The notes: generated by a model from the letters alone, not told the origin. 64,000 nt of DNA from Xenophilus sp. AP218F (GCA_002213445.1 NJIE01000008.1:186001-250000); one strand, 5' to 3'. Shown: positions 24,992-36,185, counted from the stretch's first letter. A program made the numbers and translations.

Positions 24992-27279
24992 TACGCTTCT
25001 GCTCCTGCCGGTTGCGCCATGCATTGCGGCATGCATGGCAGATCGATGGTGAATTCCGCGCCGCAAACGCTGCGGTTGCGCGCGCTCAGTTTGCCGCCAA
25101 ATGCCTCTATCGTGCTTTGGCAAATGGCAAGTCCCAGGCCCAGGCCGCTGGGCTTGGTGCTGAAAAACGGGTCGAAGATGCGGTCCAGCTTGTCCTCGTC
25201 GATGCCGCTGCCGTTGTCGGCGATGGTCAGCTCCACCCGCTGGCCCTGCTGGCGGGTAGCGATGCGCAGCCGGCCCCAGGGGTGAGTGTGCTCCATGGCG
25301 TCGATGGCGTTGCGGATCAGGTTGAGGATGACTTGCTCCAGCTGAATGCTGTCAGCGTATACCAATGGCAAGTCCGATGAGAAGTCGTGTTCGATGTGGA
25401 CCTGATGGGTTTGCAGCTCGTAATCCAGCAGGCCGAGGGCGTTGTGGACCGACTGATGCAGCGGCACCGGGCTTAGCTGCGGGTTTTTCTTGACCACGAA
25501 TTCGCGCAGACGGTGGATGATCTGGCCGGCGCGGTCCGCCTGGTTGACGGAAGAAGTCAGCGCCCGCCTCAGGAGTTGCGGGTCGCAATCCTCGTCGTCC
25601 AGCAGGGTGAGGCCCGCCTGGCAATAGCTCATGATGGCCGAGAGCGGCTGGTTCAGCTCGTGGGCGATGCCGGACGCCATTTCGCCCATGGTGTTGATGC
25701 GCGCCACGCGCGCCAGCTCCTGCTCGTGCTGGCGCAGCCGGCTTTCGCTGGCTTCCAGCGCCGCCAGCATCCGGCGACGGATGGGCGCGGTGTCGCGCAG
25801 GGCCAGCACCGCGCCGATCAGCTCGCCGCCGCGGTTAAACAGCGGCGAGGCCGAGCCTTCTATCAGCAGGCGCTCGCCGTTGCGGCGCTTCAGGTAGCAG
25901 TTTTGCGCCAGCCGGGTCATCTGGCGGCTGGAGAGCGTGGCGGCGACCGGGTCTTCCATCGCCTGGCGCGAAAACTCGTAATGCAGGTCCACCACCTGAT
26001 GGACCGGCTGCTGCAGCGCGTGGGCGCTATCAACGCCCAGCAGGGTCTCGGCGGCGGGGTTGAGGTATTGCACCACGGCGCGCACGTCGATGCTGATGAC
26101 CGCGTCGTCGATGCTGCGCAGCGCCACCATCGCGTATTCGCGTTCGCGGAACAGTTCGTCGCGCGCCCGTTCCTGCGATTGGCGGTGCGTCTCCAGCAGG
26201 CTGAGGATGATCAGCAGAAGGTAGGCCGGCACGGCGGCGAACAGCGCCAGCAGCAGCACTTCGGCCGGCGCCAGGCGGTCGAACTGCAATTGGCGGCGGA
26301 TGGCCAGATCGTAGGGCAGCGCGCTGTTCTGCAAGGGCAGGCGGGTTTTCAGCGCGGGCAGCAGCCACCTGGCCAGCCATTGGCCGTCGTCGGTCTGGCG
26401 CGGGCCGTCGATGCGGATCGGGTCGTTGCCGGTTTCTCCGGCGCGGGGGATCAGCGCCAGCGCGTAGCGGCCTTCTTGCGCCGGCGGCAGCGTCAGCAAG
26501 GGCTTGAGGTAAATGATCTGCATGATCACGCCTATGGCCTGCTCGCTGCGGATCATCGGAATGGGCGAAGGGGTTTCGTGGCGATACAGCGTCTGGAACA
26601 GGGCGACGCCGGCTTCGCCGCCGCGCAGCCGCAAGACGGGCGAGGCGGCGTAATGCTGCGCCAGCGCCTGCTGCGCGGCCGGCCCCAGCACGCTGTCGTG
26701 CAGCAGGTCCAGCCCTATCTCCTGCCAGTCGGGCGAGGCGAGACCCGGCTCCGCCATGCTCAGCGGCAGGTAACGCGGCCGCGGCGGCGCGATTTGCCAG
26801 CGGCCAGACCGGGTCCAGCTATTGGTCTGGTCGTGGAGATAGTCGCGGATTTGATAGCGCCGGCCCAGCATGTGCGACATCTGCGCCTCGTAATTGCCGC
26901 GCTCGCGCGCCCGCACCAGCGGCTGATAGCCGATGTAGTAAAGCTGGGGCTGCGCGAGGCGGGCTTCGCGCGCCAGCGCGCGAATGTGGCCATGGCGGCC
27001 GGGCTGCCCGCTGCGGATGATGTCGCTGGCGTCGTCCTGCAGGCTCTGGCTTTGTTGCAAGCGTTGGCGGGTCAGCTGCAAGGCTTGCTGCGCCGTTTGC
27101 TGGAAGGCCTGGCGCTGGGCGTGGATGTCCAGCGCGATGGTGTAGATCAGCAGCAGGATGAAAGCCAGCAAACCGGCCAGCGCGGCGGCCAGCCGGCTGC
27201 GCGGCGATGCCTGACGCAATTGCCGTAAATGCTTGTGGATGGCGGATAGGCCGCGGCGCGGCGGGAGGGCGTCGGACAT
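24991..27279 (-). CDS. Sensor histidine kinase (DctB/FixL-like)
   Basis: 762-aa membrane sensor. TM1 at about 31-50, a roughly 290-residue periplasmic sensor region, TM2 at about 345-365, a PAS domain (REREYAMVALRSIDDAVISI; PAAETLLG), a HisKA domain with phospho-acceptor H540 (SGIAHELNQPLSA), and a HATPase domain (LIRNAIDAM; IADNGSGI; STKPSGLGLGLAI). The H-box type is that of DctB/FixL kinases, pairing with FixJ-like regulators such as its neighbour. The periplasmic domain, resembling a CHASE-type sensor, would bind an unknown small molecule. Confidence 0.92.
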   Translation of the reverse strand: MSDALPPRRGLSAIHKHLRQLRQASPRSRLAAALAGLLAFILLLIYTIALDIHAQRQAFQQTAQQALQLTRQRLQQSQSLQDDASDIIRSGQPGRHGHIRALAREARLAQPQLYYIGYQPLVRARERGNYEAQMSHMLGRRYQIRDYLHDQTNSWTRSGRWQIAPPRPRYLPLSMAEPGLASPDWQEIGLDLLHDSVLGPAAQQALAQHYAASPVLRLRGGEAGVALFQTLYRHETPSPIPMIRSEQAIGVIMQIIYLKPLLTLPPAQEGRYALALIPRAGETGNDPIRIDGPRQTDDGQWLARWLLPALKTRLPLQNSALPYDLAIRRQLQFDRLAPAEVLLLALFAAVPAYLLLIILSLLETHRQSQERARDELFREREYAMVALRSIDDAVISIDVRAVVQYLNPAAETLLGVDSAHALQQPVHQVVDLHYEFSRQAMEDPVAATLSSRQMTRLAQNCYLKRRNGERLLIEGSASPLFNRGGELIGAVLALRDTAPIRRRMLAALEASESRLRQHEQELARVARINTMGEMASGIAHELNQPLSAIMSYCQAGLTLLDDEDCDPQLLRRALTSSVNQADRAGQIIHRLREFVVKKNPQLSPVPLHQSVHNALGLLDYELQTHQVHIEHDFSSDLPLVYADSIQLEQVILNLIRNAIDAMEHTHPWGRLRIATRQQGQRVELTIADNGSGIDEDKLDRIFDPFFSTKPSGLGLGLAICQSTIEAFGGKLSARNRSVCGAEFTIDLPCMPQCMAQPAGAEA

Positions 27280-27365
27280 GCGGGCGTATTTCTGGCCGGT
27301 TTAAAAACTGGACGCTGAGACTAAGCCGGCAATTATAACTGGCCCGCATGTTTTTGCATGATTGC

Positions 27366-27893
27366 TTAAGACAGCAGGGAGGCGAACTGCTGGGAAAATT
27401 TGCGCAACTTGGGCGCTACCACCGCCTGGCAGTAAGGCTCGTGGCCGTGCAGGGCGAAATATTGCTGATGGTAGTCCTCGGCCGGGTAGAAGACCGGCGC
27501 CGGCTCCAGCCGGGTGACGATGGGCGCGGCGTGCGTTCCGCTTTCGCTCAGCGCCTGGATGTGCCGGCTCGCGGCCAGGCGTTGGGCGTCGTTCAGATAG
27601 AAGATGACCGAGGCGTACTGCGGACCGACGTCGTTTCCCTGGCGATCAACGGTGGTGGGATCGTGCAGCGCGAAGAAGGCCTGCAGCAGCGTTTCGTAGG
27701 ACAGGACGGCGGGGTCGAAGTCCACGCGCACCACCTCCACGTGGCCGCTGTCGCCCTCGCACACCTGGCGGTAGTTCGGGTTGGGGATGTGGCCGCCGCA
27801 GTAGCCGGAGACGGCGCGGCTGACGCCCTTGAATCGGCCCAGCGCGGCTTCGATGCACCAGAAGCAGCCGCCGCCGAAGATGGCTTGTTCCAT
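27366..27893 (-). CDS. msrA: Peptide methionine sulfoxide reductase A
   Basis: 175-aa MsrA, reducing methionine-S-sulfoxide in proteins. The N-terminal GGGCFWCIEA holds catalytic C10 and C13. Family motifs SGYCGGHIPNPNY, GHVEVVRVDFDP and PAEDYHQQY follow. Near normal length for the short cytosolic form. Its stop is 86 bp from the sensor kinase start, and it is 17 bp from the deacetylase-like gene, probably in one operon with it. Confidence 0.97.
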   Translation of the reverse strand: MEQAIFGGGCFWCIEAALGRFKGVSRAVSGYCGGHIPNPNYRQVCEGDSGHVEVVRVDFDPAVLSYETLLQAFFALHDPTTVDRQGNDVGPQYASVIFYLNDAQRLAASRHIQALSESGTHAAPIVTRLEPAPVFYPAEDYHQQYFALHGHEPYCQAVVAPKLRKFSQQFASLLS

Positions 27894-27909
27894 GATGTGG
27901 TTTCCTCGT

Positions 27910-28809
27910 TCAGTCGTCGCCGGCGAACAGGCTGCAGGCCAGCCGGACGGTTTCGGTGTGAATGGCTACGGTATCGTCTATCGGTTGCGCGTAGCCGCCA
28001 GCCATGACGATGGCTATGGCGGTTTGTCGACGCAGGCAGGTTTCCATTACCAGGCGATCGCGCTCGGCCAGGGCCGCCCGGCTCAGCGCCAGCCGGCCGA
28101 GGCGGTCGCCGCGGTAAGGATCGGCCCCGGCCAGGTAGAGTACCAGATCGGGCGCGGCGCGCTGGAACAGCGCCGGCAGCGCCTCGTCAAGCCGGGCCAG
28201 ATAATCGGCGTCGCCGGTGCCGTCCGGCAGGTCGATGTCCCAATCGCCGGCCTCGCGCTCGAACGGGTAATTGCGCGCGCCGTGCATGGAGAAGGTGAAG
28301 GCGCGCGGCTCGGCGCGGAGGATGGCGGCGGTGCCGTTGCCCTGGTGCACGTCCAGGTCCAGCGCCAGCACCCGCCTGGCCAGGCCTTCGCGCAGCGTCA
28401 GCAACGCCGTGACGGCGATGTCGTTGAACACGCAGAAGCCGCCGCCCTGATCGCGCAGCGCGTGATGGGTGCCGCCGGCCAGATTGACGCCGCAACCGTA
28501 GAGCAGGGCGCTGCGCGCCGCGGCGATGGTAGCTCCCACCGAGCGCCGGCTGCGTTCGGCCAGCTCCGGCGACCACGGCAGGCCGATGGCCTTCTGCCGC
28601 GCCGCGCTCAGGCTGCCGTCCAGCGCCTGGCGCACGTAGTCCGGGTCGTGCGCCAGCATCAGTTCTTGCGGCGTGGCGGCGGGGGCGACGTCCAGCCTGT
28701 CGGCGGCGAAGGCCGCCACGGCCTGGGCCAGCATGGCGTATTTTTCCGCCGGAAAGCGATGGCCGGGCGGCAGCGGCATGGGAAAAGCGTCGGTTCGGTA
28801 GATGCGCAT
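27910..28809 (-). CDS. Histone deacetylase-like zinc hydrolase
   Basis: 299-aa member of the HDAC/acetylpolyamine amidohydrolase superfamily (class IV-like). It shows GGTHHALRDQGGGFCVFND (His-His pair), VLALDLDVHQGNGTA (zinc ligands D and H), FTFSMHGARNYPF, and ADPYRGDRLGRLAL (third zinc Asp). The start chosen is MRIYRTDAFPMPLP, the usual beginning for this family. It lies between msrA and a GNAT acetyltransferase gene. Substrate is not known; small acetylated amines are likely in bacteria. Confidence 0.9.
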   Translation of the reverse strand: MRIYRTDAFPMPLPPGHRFPAEKYAMLAQAVAAFAADRLDVAPAATPQELMLAHDPDYVRQALDGSLSAARQKAIGLPWSPELAERSRRSVGATIAAARSALLYGCGVNLAGGTHHALRDQGGGFCVFNDIAVTALLTLREGLARRVLALDLDVHQGNGTAAILRAEPRAFTFSMHGARNYPFEREAGDWDIDLPDGTGDADYLARLDEALPALFQRAAPDLVLYLAGADPYRGDRLGRLALSRAALAERDRLVMETCLRRQTAIAIVMAGGYAQPIDDTVAIHTETVRLACSLFAGDD

Positions 28810-28847
28810 GGCGACGAGTATCCCAAAGCCTGGCCGCGCTGGCGAAT

Positions 28848-29300
28848 TCAGCCCGCGTCGCTGCCCCAGCAGTAGACGCGGAACGCCTGGTCCGGCAGGA
28901 AGCCGGTTTTCTGGTACAGCGCCTGCGCCGGGAGATTGTCGTGCGCGGTCTGCAGCGTGATTTCGCCGCCGCCCAGCTCGCGGGCGTATTGCTGGCAGCG
29001 GCGGATCAGGGCTTCGCCCGCGCCTTGCCGGCGGGCTTCCGGCGCGATGTAGAGATCGTGCAGCAGCCAGGCTGGCCGCAGCGTCAGCGAGGAAAAGCCG
29101 GCGTACATCAGCGCGAAGCCGCTGGGCGCGTCTTCTCCATAGACAAATGCCACCGCCTGGCGGCGGCGCAGACGCTCGGCCAGGAATTCGGCGCAGCTGT
29201 CCGGCGCTTGCTCCACGCGGTAAAACCGCAAATAGGCCTGGAACAGCGGCAGCCATTTCGGCACGGATTCGGGTGTGGCGAGCGCGATGCGGCGTTTCAT
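28848..29300 (-). CDS. GNAT family N-acetyltransferase
   Basis: 150-aa acetyltransferase. The acetyl-CoA site is seen in LHDLYIAPEARRQGAGEALI (RxxGxG/A). It closes with the typical NLPAQALYQKTGFL. ATG 29300 is preceded by AAGGAG at a good distance. It lies 38 bp upstream of the deacetylase-like gene in the same direction; an acetylation/deacetylation pair on the same substrate is possible but speculative. Divergent from dusC. Confidence 0.9.
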   Translation of the reverse strand: MKRRIALATPESVPKWLPLFQAYLRFYRVEQAPDSCAEFLAERLRRRQAVAFVYGEDAPSGFALMYAGFSSLTLRPAWLLHDLYIAPEARRQGAGEALIRRCQQYARELGGGEITLQTAHDNLPAQALYQKTGFLPDQAFRVYCWGSDAG

Positions 29301-29356
29301 CTGAATTCTCCTTGGGCTTTGCGCTACAATAGCGCCTTTTTTCAGCAGGTTAGACA

Positions 29357-30307
29357 ATGAAACTGGTGCTTGCCCCGATGGAGGGCTTGGTGGATGCCGT
29401 AATGCGCGACGTGTTGACCCGCGTCGGCGGCATCGACCTGTGCGTGACCGAGTTCGTCCGGGTGACGTCGGCGCTATTGCCTAACCGCACCTTCGAGCGG
29501 CTGGCTCCCGAACTGCAAACCGGCGGCAAGACCCGCGCCGGCGTGCCGGTGCGAGTGCAGCTGCTGGGATCGGACCCGGCCTGCCTGGCCGACAACGCCG
29601 CCAAGGCCGCCAGCCTGGGCGCGCCGGGCATAGACCTCAATTTCGGCTGTCCCGCGCCCAGCGTCAACCGCCATCGCGGCGGCGCCGTCTTGCTCAAGGA
29701 GCCGGAGCTGCTGCGCGACATCGTCGAGGCGGTGCGCGCCGCGGTGCCGGCGGCCACGCCGGTGACGGCCAAGATGCGGCTGGGTTACGAGGACAAGAGC
29801 CTGGCGCTGGCGTGCGCGCAGGCCATCGTCGCCGGTGGCGCCGACGAGCTGACCGTGCACGGCCGCACCAAGGTGGAGGGCTACAAGCCGCCCGCGCACT
29901 GGGACTGGATCGCCCGCATCCGCGAGAGCGTGCCGATTCCGGTGGTCGCCAACGGCGAGGTCTGGACGCTGGCCGACTATCGCGCCATTCGCGCCGAGAG
30001 CGGCTGCGACACGGTGATGATAGGCCGCGGCCTGGTGGCCTGTCCCGATCTGGCGCTGCGCATCGCCGCGGACGGCCCGGACGCGCCGCGCGCCTGGTCC
30101 GAGACCTTGCCCTGGGTGGTGGATCTATTCCGGCAATGCCGGGAGCGCTCCGGCGAAGACCGTTACCCGGTGGCCAGGCTCAAGCAGTGGCTGGGCCTGC
30201 TCAAGCGCACCTGGCCGGAAGCGGCCGAGACGTTCGAGCGGATCCGGCGCGAGCAGGAGGCGGCCAGGGTGGACCTGGCGCTGCAGGGATTGCTGCGCGG
30301 GGAGTGA
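29357..30307 (+). CDS. dusC: tRNA-dihydrouridine synthase C
   Basis: 316-aa flavoprotein that reduces uridine to dihydrouridine in tRNA D-loops. The N-terminus [20 protein letters not shown] is of DusC type. Catalytic cysteine region [20 protein letters not shown], then [30 protein letters not shown], and VVANGEVWT. Ends before a strong bidirectional terminator shared with dxs. Confidence 0.96.
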   Translation: MKLVLAPMEGLVDAVMRDVLTRVGGIDLCVTEFVRVTSALLPNRTFERLAPELQTGGKTRAGVPVRVQLLGSDPACLADNAAKAASLGAPGIDLNFGCPAPSVNRHRGGAVLLKEPELLRDIVEAVRAAVPAATPVTAKMRLGYEDKSLALACAQAIVAGGADELTVHGRTKVEGYKPPAHWDWIARIRESVPIPVVANGEVWTLADYRAIRAESGCDTVMIGRGLVACPDLALRIAADGPDAPRAWSETLPWVVDLFRQCRERSGEDRYPVARLKQWLGLLKRTWPEAAETFERIRREQEAARVDLALQGLLRGE

Positions 30308-30333
30308 GCGGCCTCGTAGTCGCCGGCCATGAA

Positions 30334-30365
30334 AAACGCCGTCCTTCGGGACGGCGTTTGTTTTG
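30334..30365. terminator. Bidirectional terminator with UUCG loop
   Basis: AAACGCCGTCC/GGACGGCGTTT stem with a TTCG tetraloop, flanked by A-run and T-run. It separates convergent dusC and dxs. Confidence 0.95.
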
Positions 30366-30377
30366 GATGTGCGGCGA

Positions 30378-32228
30378 TCAGGCTTCCAGCCGGCGGCGGA
30401 TGCTGGCCTCGATGCCGGCGGCGTCCAGGCCGCATTGCGCCAGCAGCAGGGCCGGGTCGCCGTGTTCGACGTAGTCGTCGGGCAGGCCCAGCTGCAGCGC
30501 GGAGGCGTTCAGCCCCATGGCCTGCATCGCTTCCAGACAGGCGGAGCCCGCGCCGCCCATCACCACGTTTTCTTCGACGGTGACGATCAGCTCGTGGCTT
30601 TGCGCCAGCTCGCGCACCAGCTCGGCGTCCAGCGGTTTGACGAAACGCATGTCGGCGACGGTGGCGTCAAGCGCCTCGGCCGCCGCCAGCGCCGGCCGCA
30701 CCATGCTGCCGAAGGCCAGGATGGCGATTTTCCTGCCCTGGCGGCGCACCACGCCTTTGCCTATCGGCAACGCGGTCATCTGTTGCTGGATGTCCACGCC
30801 GGCTCCGGTGCCGCGCGGATAGCGCACCGCGCTCGGGCCGTCGTGCCGGAAGGCGGTGTACAGCAGCTGGCGGCATTCGTTCTCGTCGGACGGCGCGGCC
30901 ACCAGCATGTTGGGGATGCAGCGCAGGAAGGAGAGGTCGAACGCGCCGGCGTGAGTGGGGCCGTCGGCGCCGACCAGGCCGGCGCGGTCGATGGCGAACA
31001 GCACCGGCAGGTTTTGCAGCGCCACGTCGTGGATCAGCTGGTCGTAGGCGCGTTGCAGGAAGGTGGAGTAGATCGCCACCACCGGCTTGGCGCCGTCGCA
31101 GGCCAGGCCGCCGGCGAAGGTGACCGCGTGCTGTTCGGCGATGGCCACGTCGAAGTAGCGGTCGGGGTGTTCCTTCTCGAAACGCACGAGGCCGGAGCCT
31201 TCGCGCATGGCCGGGGTGATGCATACCAGGCGCGGGTCCAGCTTGGCCATGTCGCAGATCCAGTCGCCGAACACTTGGGTGTATTGCGGCTTGCCCGCGC
31301 CGCCCTTGCCGCCGGCGAGGCCGTTTTCCGGGTCGAACTTGGTGACGCCGTGGTATTTCACCGGGTCGTTCTCGGCCAGCTTGTAGCCGTGGCCCTTCTT
31401 GGTGACGATGTGCAGGAACTGCGGGCCTTTCAGGCTCTTGATGTTCTTCAGCGTATCCACCAGCACGTCGACGTCGTGGCCGTCGATGGGGCCGATGTAG
31501 TTGAAGCCGAACTCCTCGAACAGCGTGCCCGGCGTGAGGAAGCCCTTGACGTGCTCCTCCATCTTGCTGGCGATTTCCTTCAGCGGCGGGGCGATGCCCA
31601 GCACCTTGCTGGAGCCTTCGCGCATCGCGGCGTAGAAGCGGCCGGACATCAGCTTGGCGAGGTAATTGTTGAGCGCGCCGACGTTGGGCGAAATCGACAT
31701 GTCGTTGTCGTTGAGGATCACCAGGATGTCGTTGTCCATGGCGCCGGCGTTGTTGAGCGCCTCGAATGCCTGGCCGGCGGTCATCGCGCCGTCGCCGATG
31801 ATGGCCACGCACTTGCGGCTGACGCCGGCGAGCCGGCTGGCCACCGCCATGCCCAGCGCCGCGCCGATGGAGGTGGACGAGTGGCCGACGCCGAAGGTGT
31901 CGTATTCGGATTCTTCGCGCTTGGGGAAGCCGGCCAGGCCGCCCAGCTGGCGCATGGTGTGCATGCGCTCGCGGCGGCCGGTGAGGATCTTGTGCGGGTA
32001 GGTCTGGTGGCCCACGTCCCACACCAGGCGGTCATGCGGAGTGTCGAAGACGTAATGCAGCGCCACGGTCAGCTCGATGCTGCCGAGGTTGGAGGCGAAG
32101 TGGCCGCCGGTCTTGCTGACCGACTCCACCAGGAAGTCGCGCAGCTCGCGCGCCAGTTGCGGCAATTGCGGGCGCGAGAGCTTGCGCAGGTCGGCCGGGG
32201 CGTTGATGGTTTCTAGCAGCGGATACAT
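30378..32228 (-). CDS. dxs: 1-Deoxy-D-xylulose-5-phosphate synthase
   Basis: 616-aa thiamine-diphosphate enzyme starting the MEP isoprenoid pathway (pyruvate plus glyceraldehyde-3-phosphate). Start [20 protein letters not shown] is typical. Motifs: [36 protein letters not shown] (ThDP site), [34 protein letters not shown]. The gene is last in the xseB-ispA-dxs operon, the arrangement of E. coli and many proteobacteria, with a 56-bp gap from ispA. Confidence 0.98.
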   Translation of the reverse strand: MYPLLETINAPADLRKLSRPQLPQLARELRDFLVESVSKTGGHFASNLGSIELTVALHYVFDTPHDRLVWDVGHQTYPHKILTGRRERMHTMRQLGGLAGFPKREESEYDTFGVGHSSTSIGAALGMAVASRLAGVSRKCVAIIGDGAMTAGQAFEALNNAGAMDNDILVILNDNDMSISPNVGALNNYLAKLMSGRFYAAMREGSSKVLGIAPPLKEIASKMEEHVKGFLTPGTLFEEFGFNYIGPIDGHDVDVLVDTLKNIKSLKGPQFLHIVTKKGHGYKLAENDPVKYHGVTKFDPENGLAGGKGGAGKPQYTQVFGDWICDMAKLDPRLVCITPAMREGSGLVRFEKEHPDRYFDVAIAEQHAVTFAGGLACDGAKPVVAIYSTFLQRAYDQLIHDVALQNLPVLFAIDRAGLVGADGPTHAGAFDLSFLRCIPNMLVAAPSDENECRQLLYTAFRHDGPSAVRYPRGTGAGVDIQQQMTALPIGKGVVRRQGRKIAILAFGSMVRPALAAAEALDATVADMRFVKPLDAELVRELAQSHELIVTVEENVVMGGAGSACLEAMQAMGLNASALQLGLPDDYVEHGDPALLLAQCGLDAAGIEASIRRRLEA

Positions 32229-32284
32229 GATCTTGATCTGTGTTGTGGGCTGGGCGCGAGCCGCTGGGCCCGCTCCGCCGCTTC

Positions 32285-33181
32285 CTAAAATGAGCGTGCG
32301 ACGATGTAGTCGGCGAGTTGTTTCAATCGTTCGGCGCTTGAGCCGAAGCCTGCCAGCTCGCTCATCGCCTGGTCGTGCAGTTCGCGGGCGAAGCGCTTGG
32401 CTTCGGCCAGTCCCAGCAGGCTGACGTAGGTGGGTTTGTCGTTGGCCGCGTCCTTGCCGGCGGTCTTGCCCAGCGTGGCGCTGTCCGCTTCGCAATCCAG
32501 AATGTCGTCCACCACCTGGAAGGCGAGGCCGATGCGCTTGGCGAAGGCGTCCAGCCGCGCGTTCTCGTCGGCGGACAGCGGCCGGCCGGCCATGGCGCCC
32601 AGCAGCACGGCGGCGCGGATCAGCGCGCCGGTTTTTAGCATGTGCATGAATTCCAGCTCGGGCAGGGACAGCGGCTGGCCGACGCTGGCGAGGTCTATCG
32701 CCTGGCCGCCGGCCATGCCGGCGTGGCCGGCGGCGCGGGCCAGGGTGTGGACCATGCGCAACTGCGCGGCGGGCGCGATGTCGTCCATCGGCGAGGAAAT
32801 CAGGTCGAAAGCCAGCGTTTGCAGCGCGTCGCCCGTCAGAAGCGCGGTGGCCTCGTCATAGGCCACGTGACAGGTGGGCTTGCCGCGGCGCAGCACGTCG
32901 TCGTCCATGCAGGGCATGTCGTCGTGAACCAGCGAGTAGACGTGAATCATCTCCAGCGCGGAGGCGATGCGCGCCAGGGCGGCCGGCGTCGCGCCCGCCA
33001 GCTCGCCGGCGGCGAAGACCAGCAGCGGGCGCACCCGCTTGCCGCCTTCCAGCGCCACGTAGCGTATGGCCTGGTGCAGCGTCTGAGGCGCGCAATCGGC
33101 GGATGGCAGGTAGGCGTCCAGCGCCGTTTCCATGTCTTGCTGGATGGCGGTCATCCAGCCGATGAACGGTTCATTGGCCAT
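32285..33181 (-). CDS. ispA: Farnesyl diphosphate synthase
   Basis: 298-aa short-chain prenyltransferase, condensing isopentenyl diphosphate with dimethylallyl and geranyl diphosphates. First Asp-rich motif [16 protein letters not shown], second [11 protein letters not shown], and GGKRVRPLL upstream. It overlaps xseB by 11 nt. Confidence 0.97.
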   Translation of the reverse strand: MANEPFIGWMTAIQQDMETALDAYLPSADCAPQTLHQAIRYVALEGGKRVRPLLVFAAGELAGATPAALARIASALEMIHVYSLVHDDMPCMDDDVLRRGKPTCHVAYDEATALLTGDALQTLAFDLISSPMDDIAPAAQLRMVHTLARAAGHAGMAGGQAIDLASVGQPLSLPELEFMHMLKTGALIRAAVLLGAMAGRPLSADENARLDAFAKRIGLAFQVVDDILDCEADSATLGKTAGKDAANDKPTYVSLLGLAEAKRFARELHDQAMSELAGFGSSAERLKQLADYIVARSF

Positions 33182-33404
33182 TGGCGAGGTCCAGAGCCTT
33201 CAGTTCGTTGTTTTCCAGGATCTTCAGCTGTTGTTCCGCGTCGGCCAGTTTGCCCTGGCAGAACTTGATCAATTCGGTGCCTTGCTTGTAGGAAGCAAGC
33301 GCGGTCTCCAGCGGCATGTCGCCGCTTTCCATCGCCTGGATGATGTCCTCCAGCTGTGCCAGCGCGGTTTCGAAGCTGGCCGGGGCTTTGGCGGCTTTTG
33401 CCAT
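33171..33404 (-). CDS. xseB: Exodeoxyribonuclease VII small subunit
   Basis: 77-aa XseB: SFETALAQLEDIIQAMESGD, then LETALASYKQGTELIKFCQG and KLADAEQQLKILE, the standard family sequence. Pairs with XseA (elsewhere) for single-stranded DNA degradation. First gene of the xseB-ispA-dxs operon. Confidence 0.97.
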   Translation of the reverse strand: MAKAAKAPASFETALAQLEDIIQAMESGDMPLETALASYKQGTELIKFCQGKLADAEQQLKILENNELKALDLANGQ

Positions 33405-33479
33405 GGCGGTTTCCTTACTAGCATGTCAGGCCGCCATTCTATTCCAATTTGACCGCGCGGCGACAGCCTTGATGCGCGC

Positions 33480-35063
33480 TTATTGGGCCGGCTCCAGCAG
33501 CTCGGGCGGGAGCTGATCCAGCTCGTCGCGAAAGAAGTTGCGTTCGCTGCGGCGCAGCTGGGGCAACAGCAGCCGCAGCCGCTGCGCGTGGCCGCAGGCC
33601 GCGAGGCTCAAGCCTTGCTCCATGGTCAGAAACCAGGCGGCCTCCAGCAGCAGATTGGCCTGTTGCAAGGGCGTGAGCGGCAGCCGCTCCTGGTCGTGCT
33701 CTTCCAGCGCCAGCAATGCCACGGCGCTCCAGCTGCGAAATCCCTTGGCCACCGAGAACGGGCTGGGTTGCAGCGGAAACGCCGCCTGCATCGCGGCCAG
33801 CGGCAGCGGCGGCTGGGCGCGAAATTGCCGCAGCGAGGGGCGCTTGCCCGCCCGACACGCGCCGCGCGCCACGCGCAGCAGGAAAATGATGTTCCAGCCC
33901 GAGCCGTTGCCGACGCCGAAACGGTCGCAAATCCATTCCGACAGGCCCAGCCAGCGCATGGCCTGGCGCTGCACCGCCGGCGCTTCCAGCCGGCGTTCGG
34001 CGTCGGTCAGGCCGTGTTGCCAGAACAGCCACAGGCACCAGCCGATGTTGGCGGCCACGTGCTGGACCGCGTCGATGGAATCGGCTTCGTAGGCGGCTTC
34101 CAGCGCGCCGGCCAGCGCTTGCAAGGCGATGTCGGCCTGCTGGCGGCAGTGCTCGATCCGCTTGCCGTTGAGGGCGGCGTGCTTGTGGAGCAGGGCGCTC
34201 AGGTTCAGGCACTCGAAACGCACCCGCGGGTTGTAGCGGAACACCGGTTGCAGTTCCGCCGAGTTTTGCAGCTGCTCGAGGCAGGCCAGCGCCCCGGCAG
34301 GCTCGTCGCGGGCGTAATACTCCCAGGCGCGGACGATGCAGGCCATGGCGGCGAAAGTGGGCTGCGCGCCGCTGAAATGGCCGCCTTCCAGCACGCGGCC
34401 CAGTTTTTTCAGCGCCAGCCGGCTGTCTTCCAGTTGCGCGCTGCGCCGCCAGGCCAGGCTTTCCTTCATCAGCGCCAGCGCTTGCTGGAAGTCGTTGCCG
34501 GCGCGCGAACGCGCGGCGTGGAACGACTCCGCCGCCTGCCTGCCGCGCAGGCGGCCCATGCCTTCGCGCTCGTCGCGCATGGCTTCGGTCAGCTGGCTCC
34601 AGTAAGCCAGATCCTGCATCAGATAATGCAAGCCGTGAGCGCTGGACGCGGCGGCGGCGGGAGGGCGATCCAGCCCCAGAAAATGTTCCAGCTGCCGGCG
34701 GGTGGCCGCCTGGCCGCCGATCAGCGGCCGCAGATTTTGCTGAGGGCGGGTCGGCAGCCAGAACGGGCCGCGGCTGCGGCTGGCCGGATTGATCTGGTTG
34801 ACGGGAGCATTCACCGGCGCGCCCCAGCCCACCTCTACCCCCCAGCTTGAAAAATCGGCGAACGCCCGCGAAACCAGCATGCGGATGGTGCGGTTGGCGG
34901 CGAAGCGCAGCTGCACGACGCTGGCCGGGACCTGGCCGTTTTCATAAGCGGCGGCATAGTGCAGACGGGCCAGGAGCCATAGCGACTGGAAGCGCGCCGG
35001 CTGGTCGTTGACCCGGTAAGGCGGCGTCAGCTCAAGGCGAATCTCGCAAGGGGATGCGGGCAT
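33480..35063 (-). CDS. Unrecognised 527-aa protein
   Basis: No family recognised. It begins with a beta-rich region of about 75 residues (IRLELTPPYRVNDQPARFQS; VVQLRFAANRTIRMLVSRAF), then a Pro-rich stretch, then a long helical body of TPR-like spacing (ALALMKESLAWRRSAQLEDS; IALQALAGALEAAYEADSID). The middle segment contains several Trp and Cys residues. The layout, a small N-terminal domain followed by helical repeats, resembles some bacterial regulators, but no HTH motif is convincing. Divergent from the beta-lactamase gene across 220 bp. No signal peptide or membrane span. Confidence 0.7.
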   Translation of the reverse strand: MPASPCEIRLELTPPYRVNDQPARFQSLWLLARLHYAAAYENGQVPASVVQLRFAANRTIRMLVSRAFADFSSWGVEVGWGAPVNAPVNQINPASRSRGPFWLPTRPQQNLRPLIGGQAATRRQLEHFLGLDRPPAAAASSAHGLHYLMQDLAYWSQLTEAMRDEREGMGRLRGRQAAESFHAARSRAGNDFQQALALMKESLAWRRSAQLEDSRLALKKLGRVLEGGHFSGAQPTFAAMACIVRAWEYYARDEPAGALACLEQLQNSAELQPVFRYNPRVRFECLNLSALLHKHAALNGKRIEHCRQQADIALQALAGALEAAYEADSIDAVQHVAANIGWCLWLFWQHGLTDAERRLEAPAVQRQAMRWLGLSEWICDRFGVGNGSGWNIIFLLRVARGACRAGKRPSLRQFRAQPPLPLAAMQAAFPLQPSPFSVAKGFRSWSAVALLALEEHDQERLPLTPLQQANLLLEAAWFLTMEQGLSLAACGHAQRLRLLLPQLRRSERNFFRDELDQLPPELLEPAQ

Positions 35064-35160
35064 GGACGAATCCTGGATTTGTTACGGTTGTTACGCCGCG
35101 CCGCGTTTACCGCGGCGTGGCGGCCTGGCTAGACTTTTTCCATCAATAAGCGCGCGGTTT

Positions 35161-35189
35161 TTGAAACTGATTAATTTACACAGTTTAAA
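35161..35189 (+). promoter_or_regulatory. Candidate promoter for the metallo-beta-lactamase gene
   Basis: TTGAAA at 35161-35166, a 17-bp spacer, and TTTAAA at 35184-35189, in an AT-rich island about 95 bp upstream of the start codon. No paired TTCAC tag of the Aeromonas BlrA type was seen. Confidence 0.5.
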
Positions 35190-35195
35190 CAATAA

Positions 35196-36056
<861 letters not shown>

Positions 36057-36185
36057 CGGCCAGCCGCCGGCGCGGGTTGCCGGTTGGCCATCTCTGCCAT
36101 GTCTGTCCGGAGCAGGGCCGCGCGCCTCGCTTCCGCTTTTTGCTTTCTGCATTTCTCCTTCGGATTGTCATGATCAATCATTAAT

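Noticed and set aside
25513-27228. 571-codon plus-strand open frame opposite the sensor kinase
   Set aside because: Antisense shadow of a gene with complete kinase motifs.
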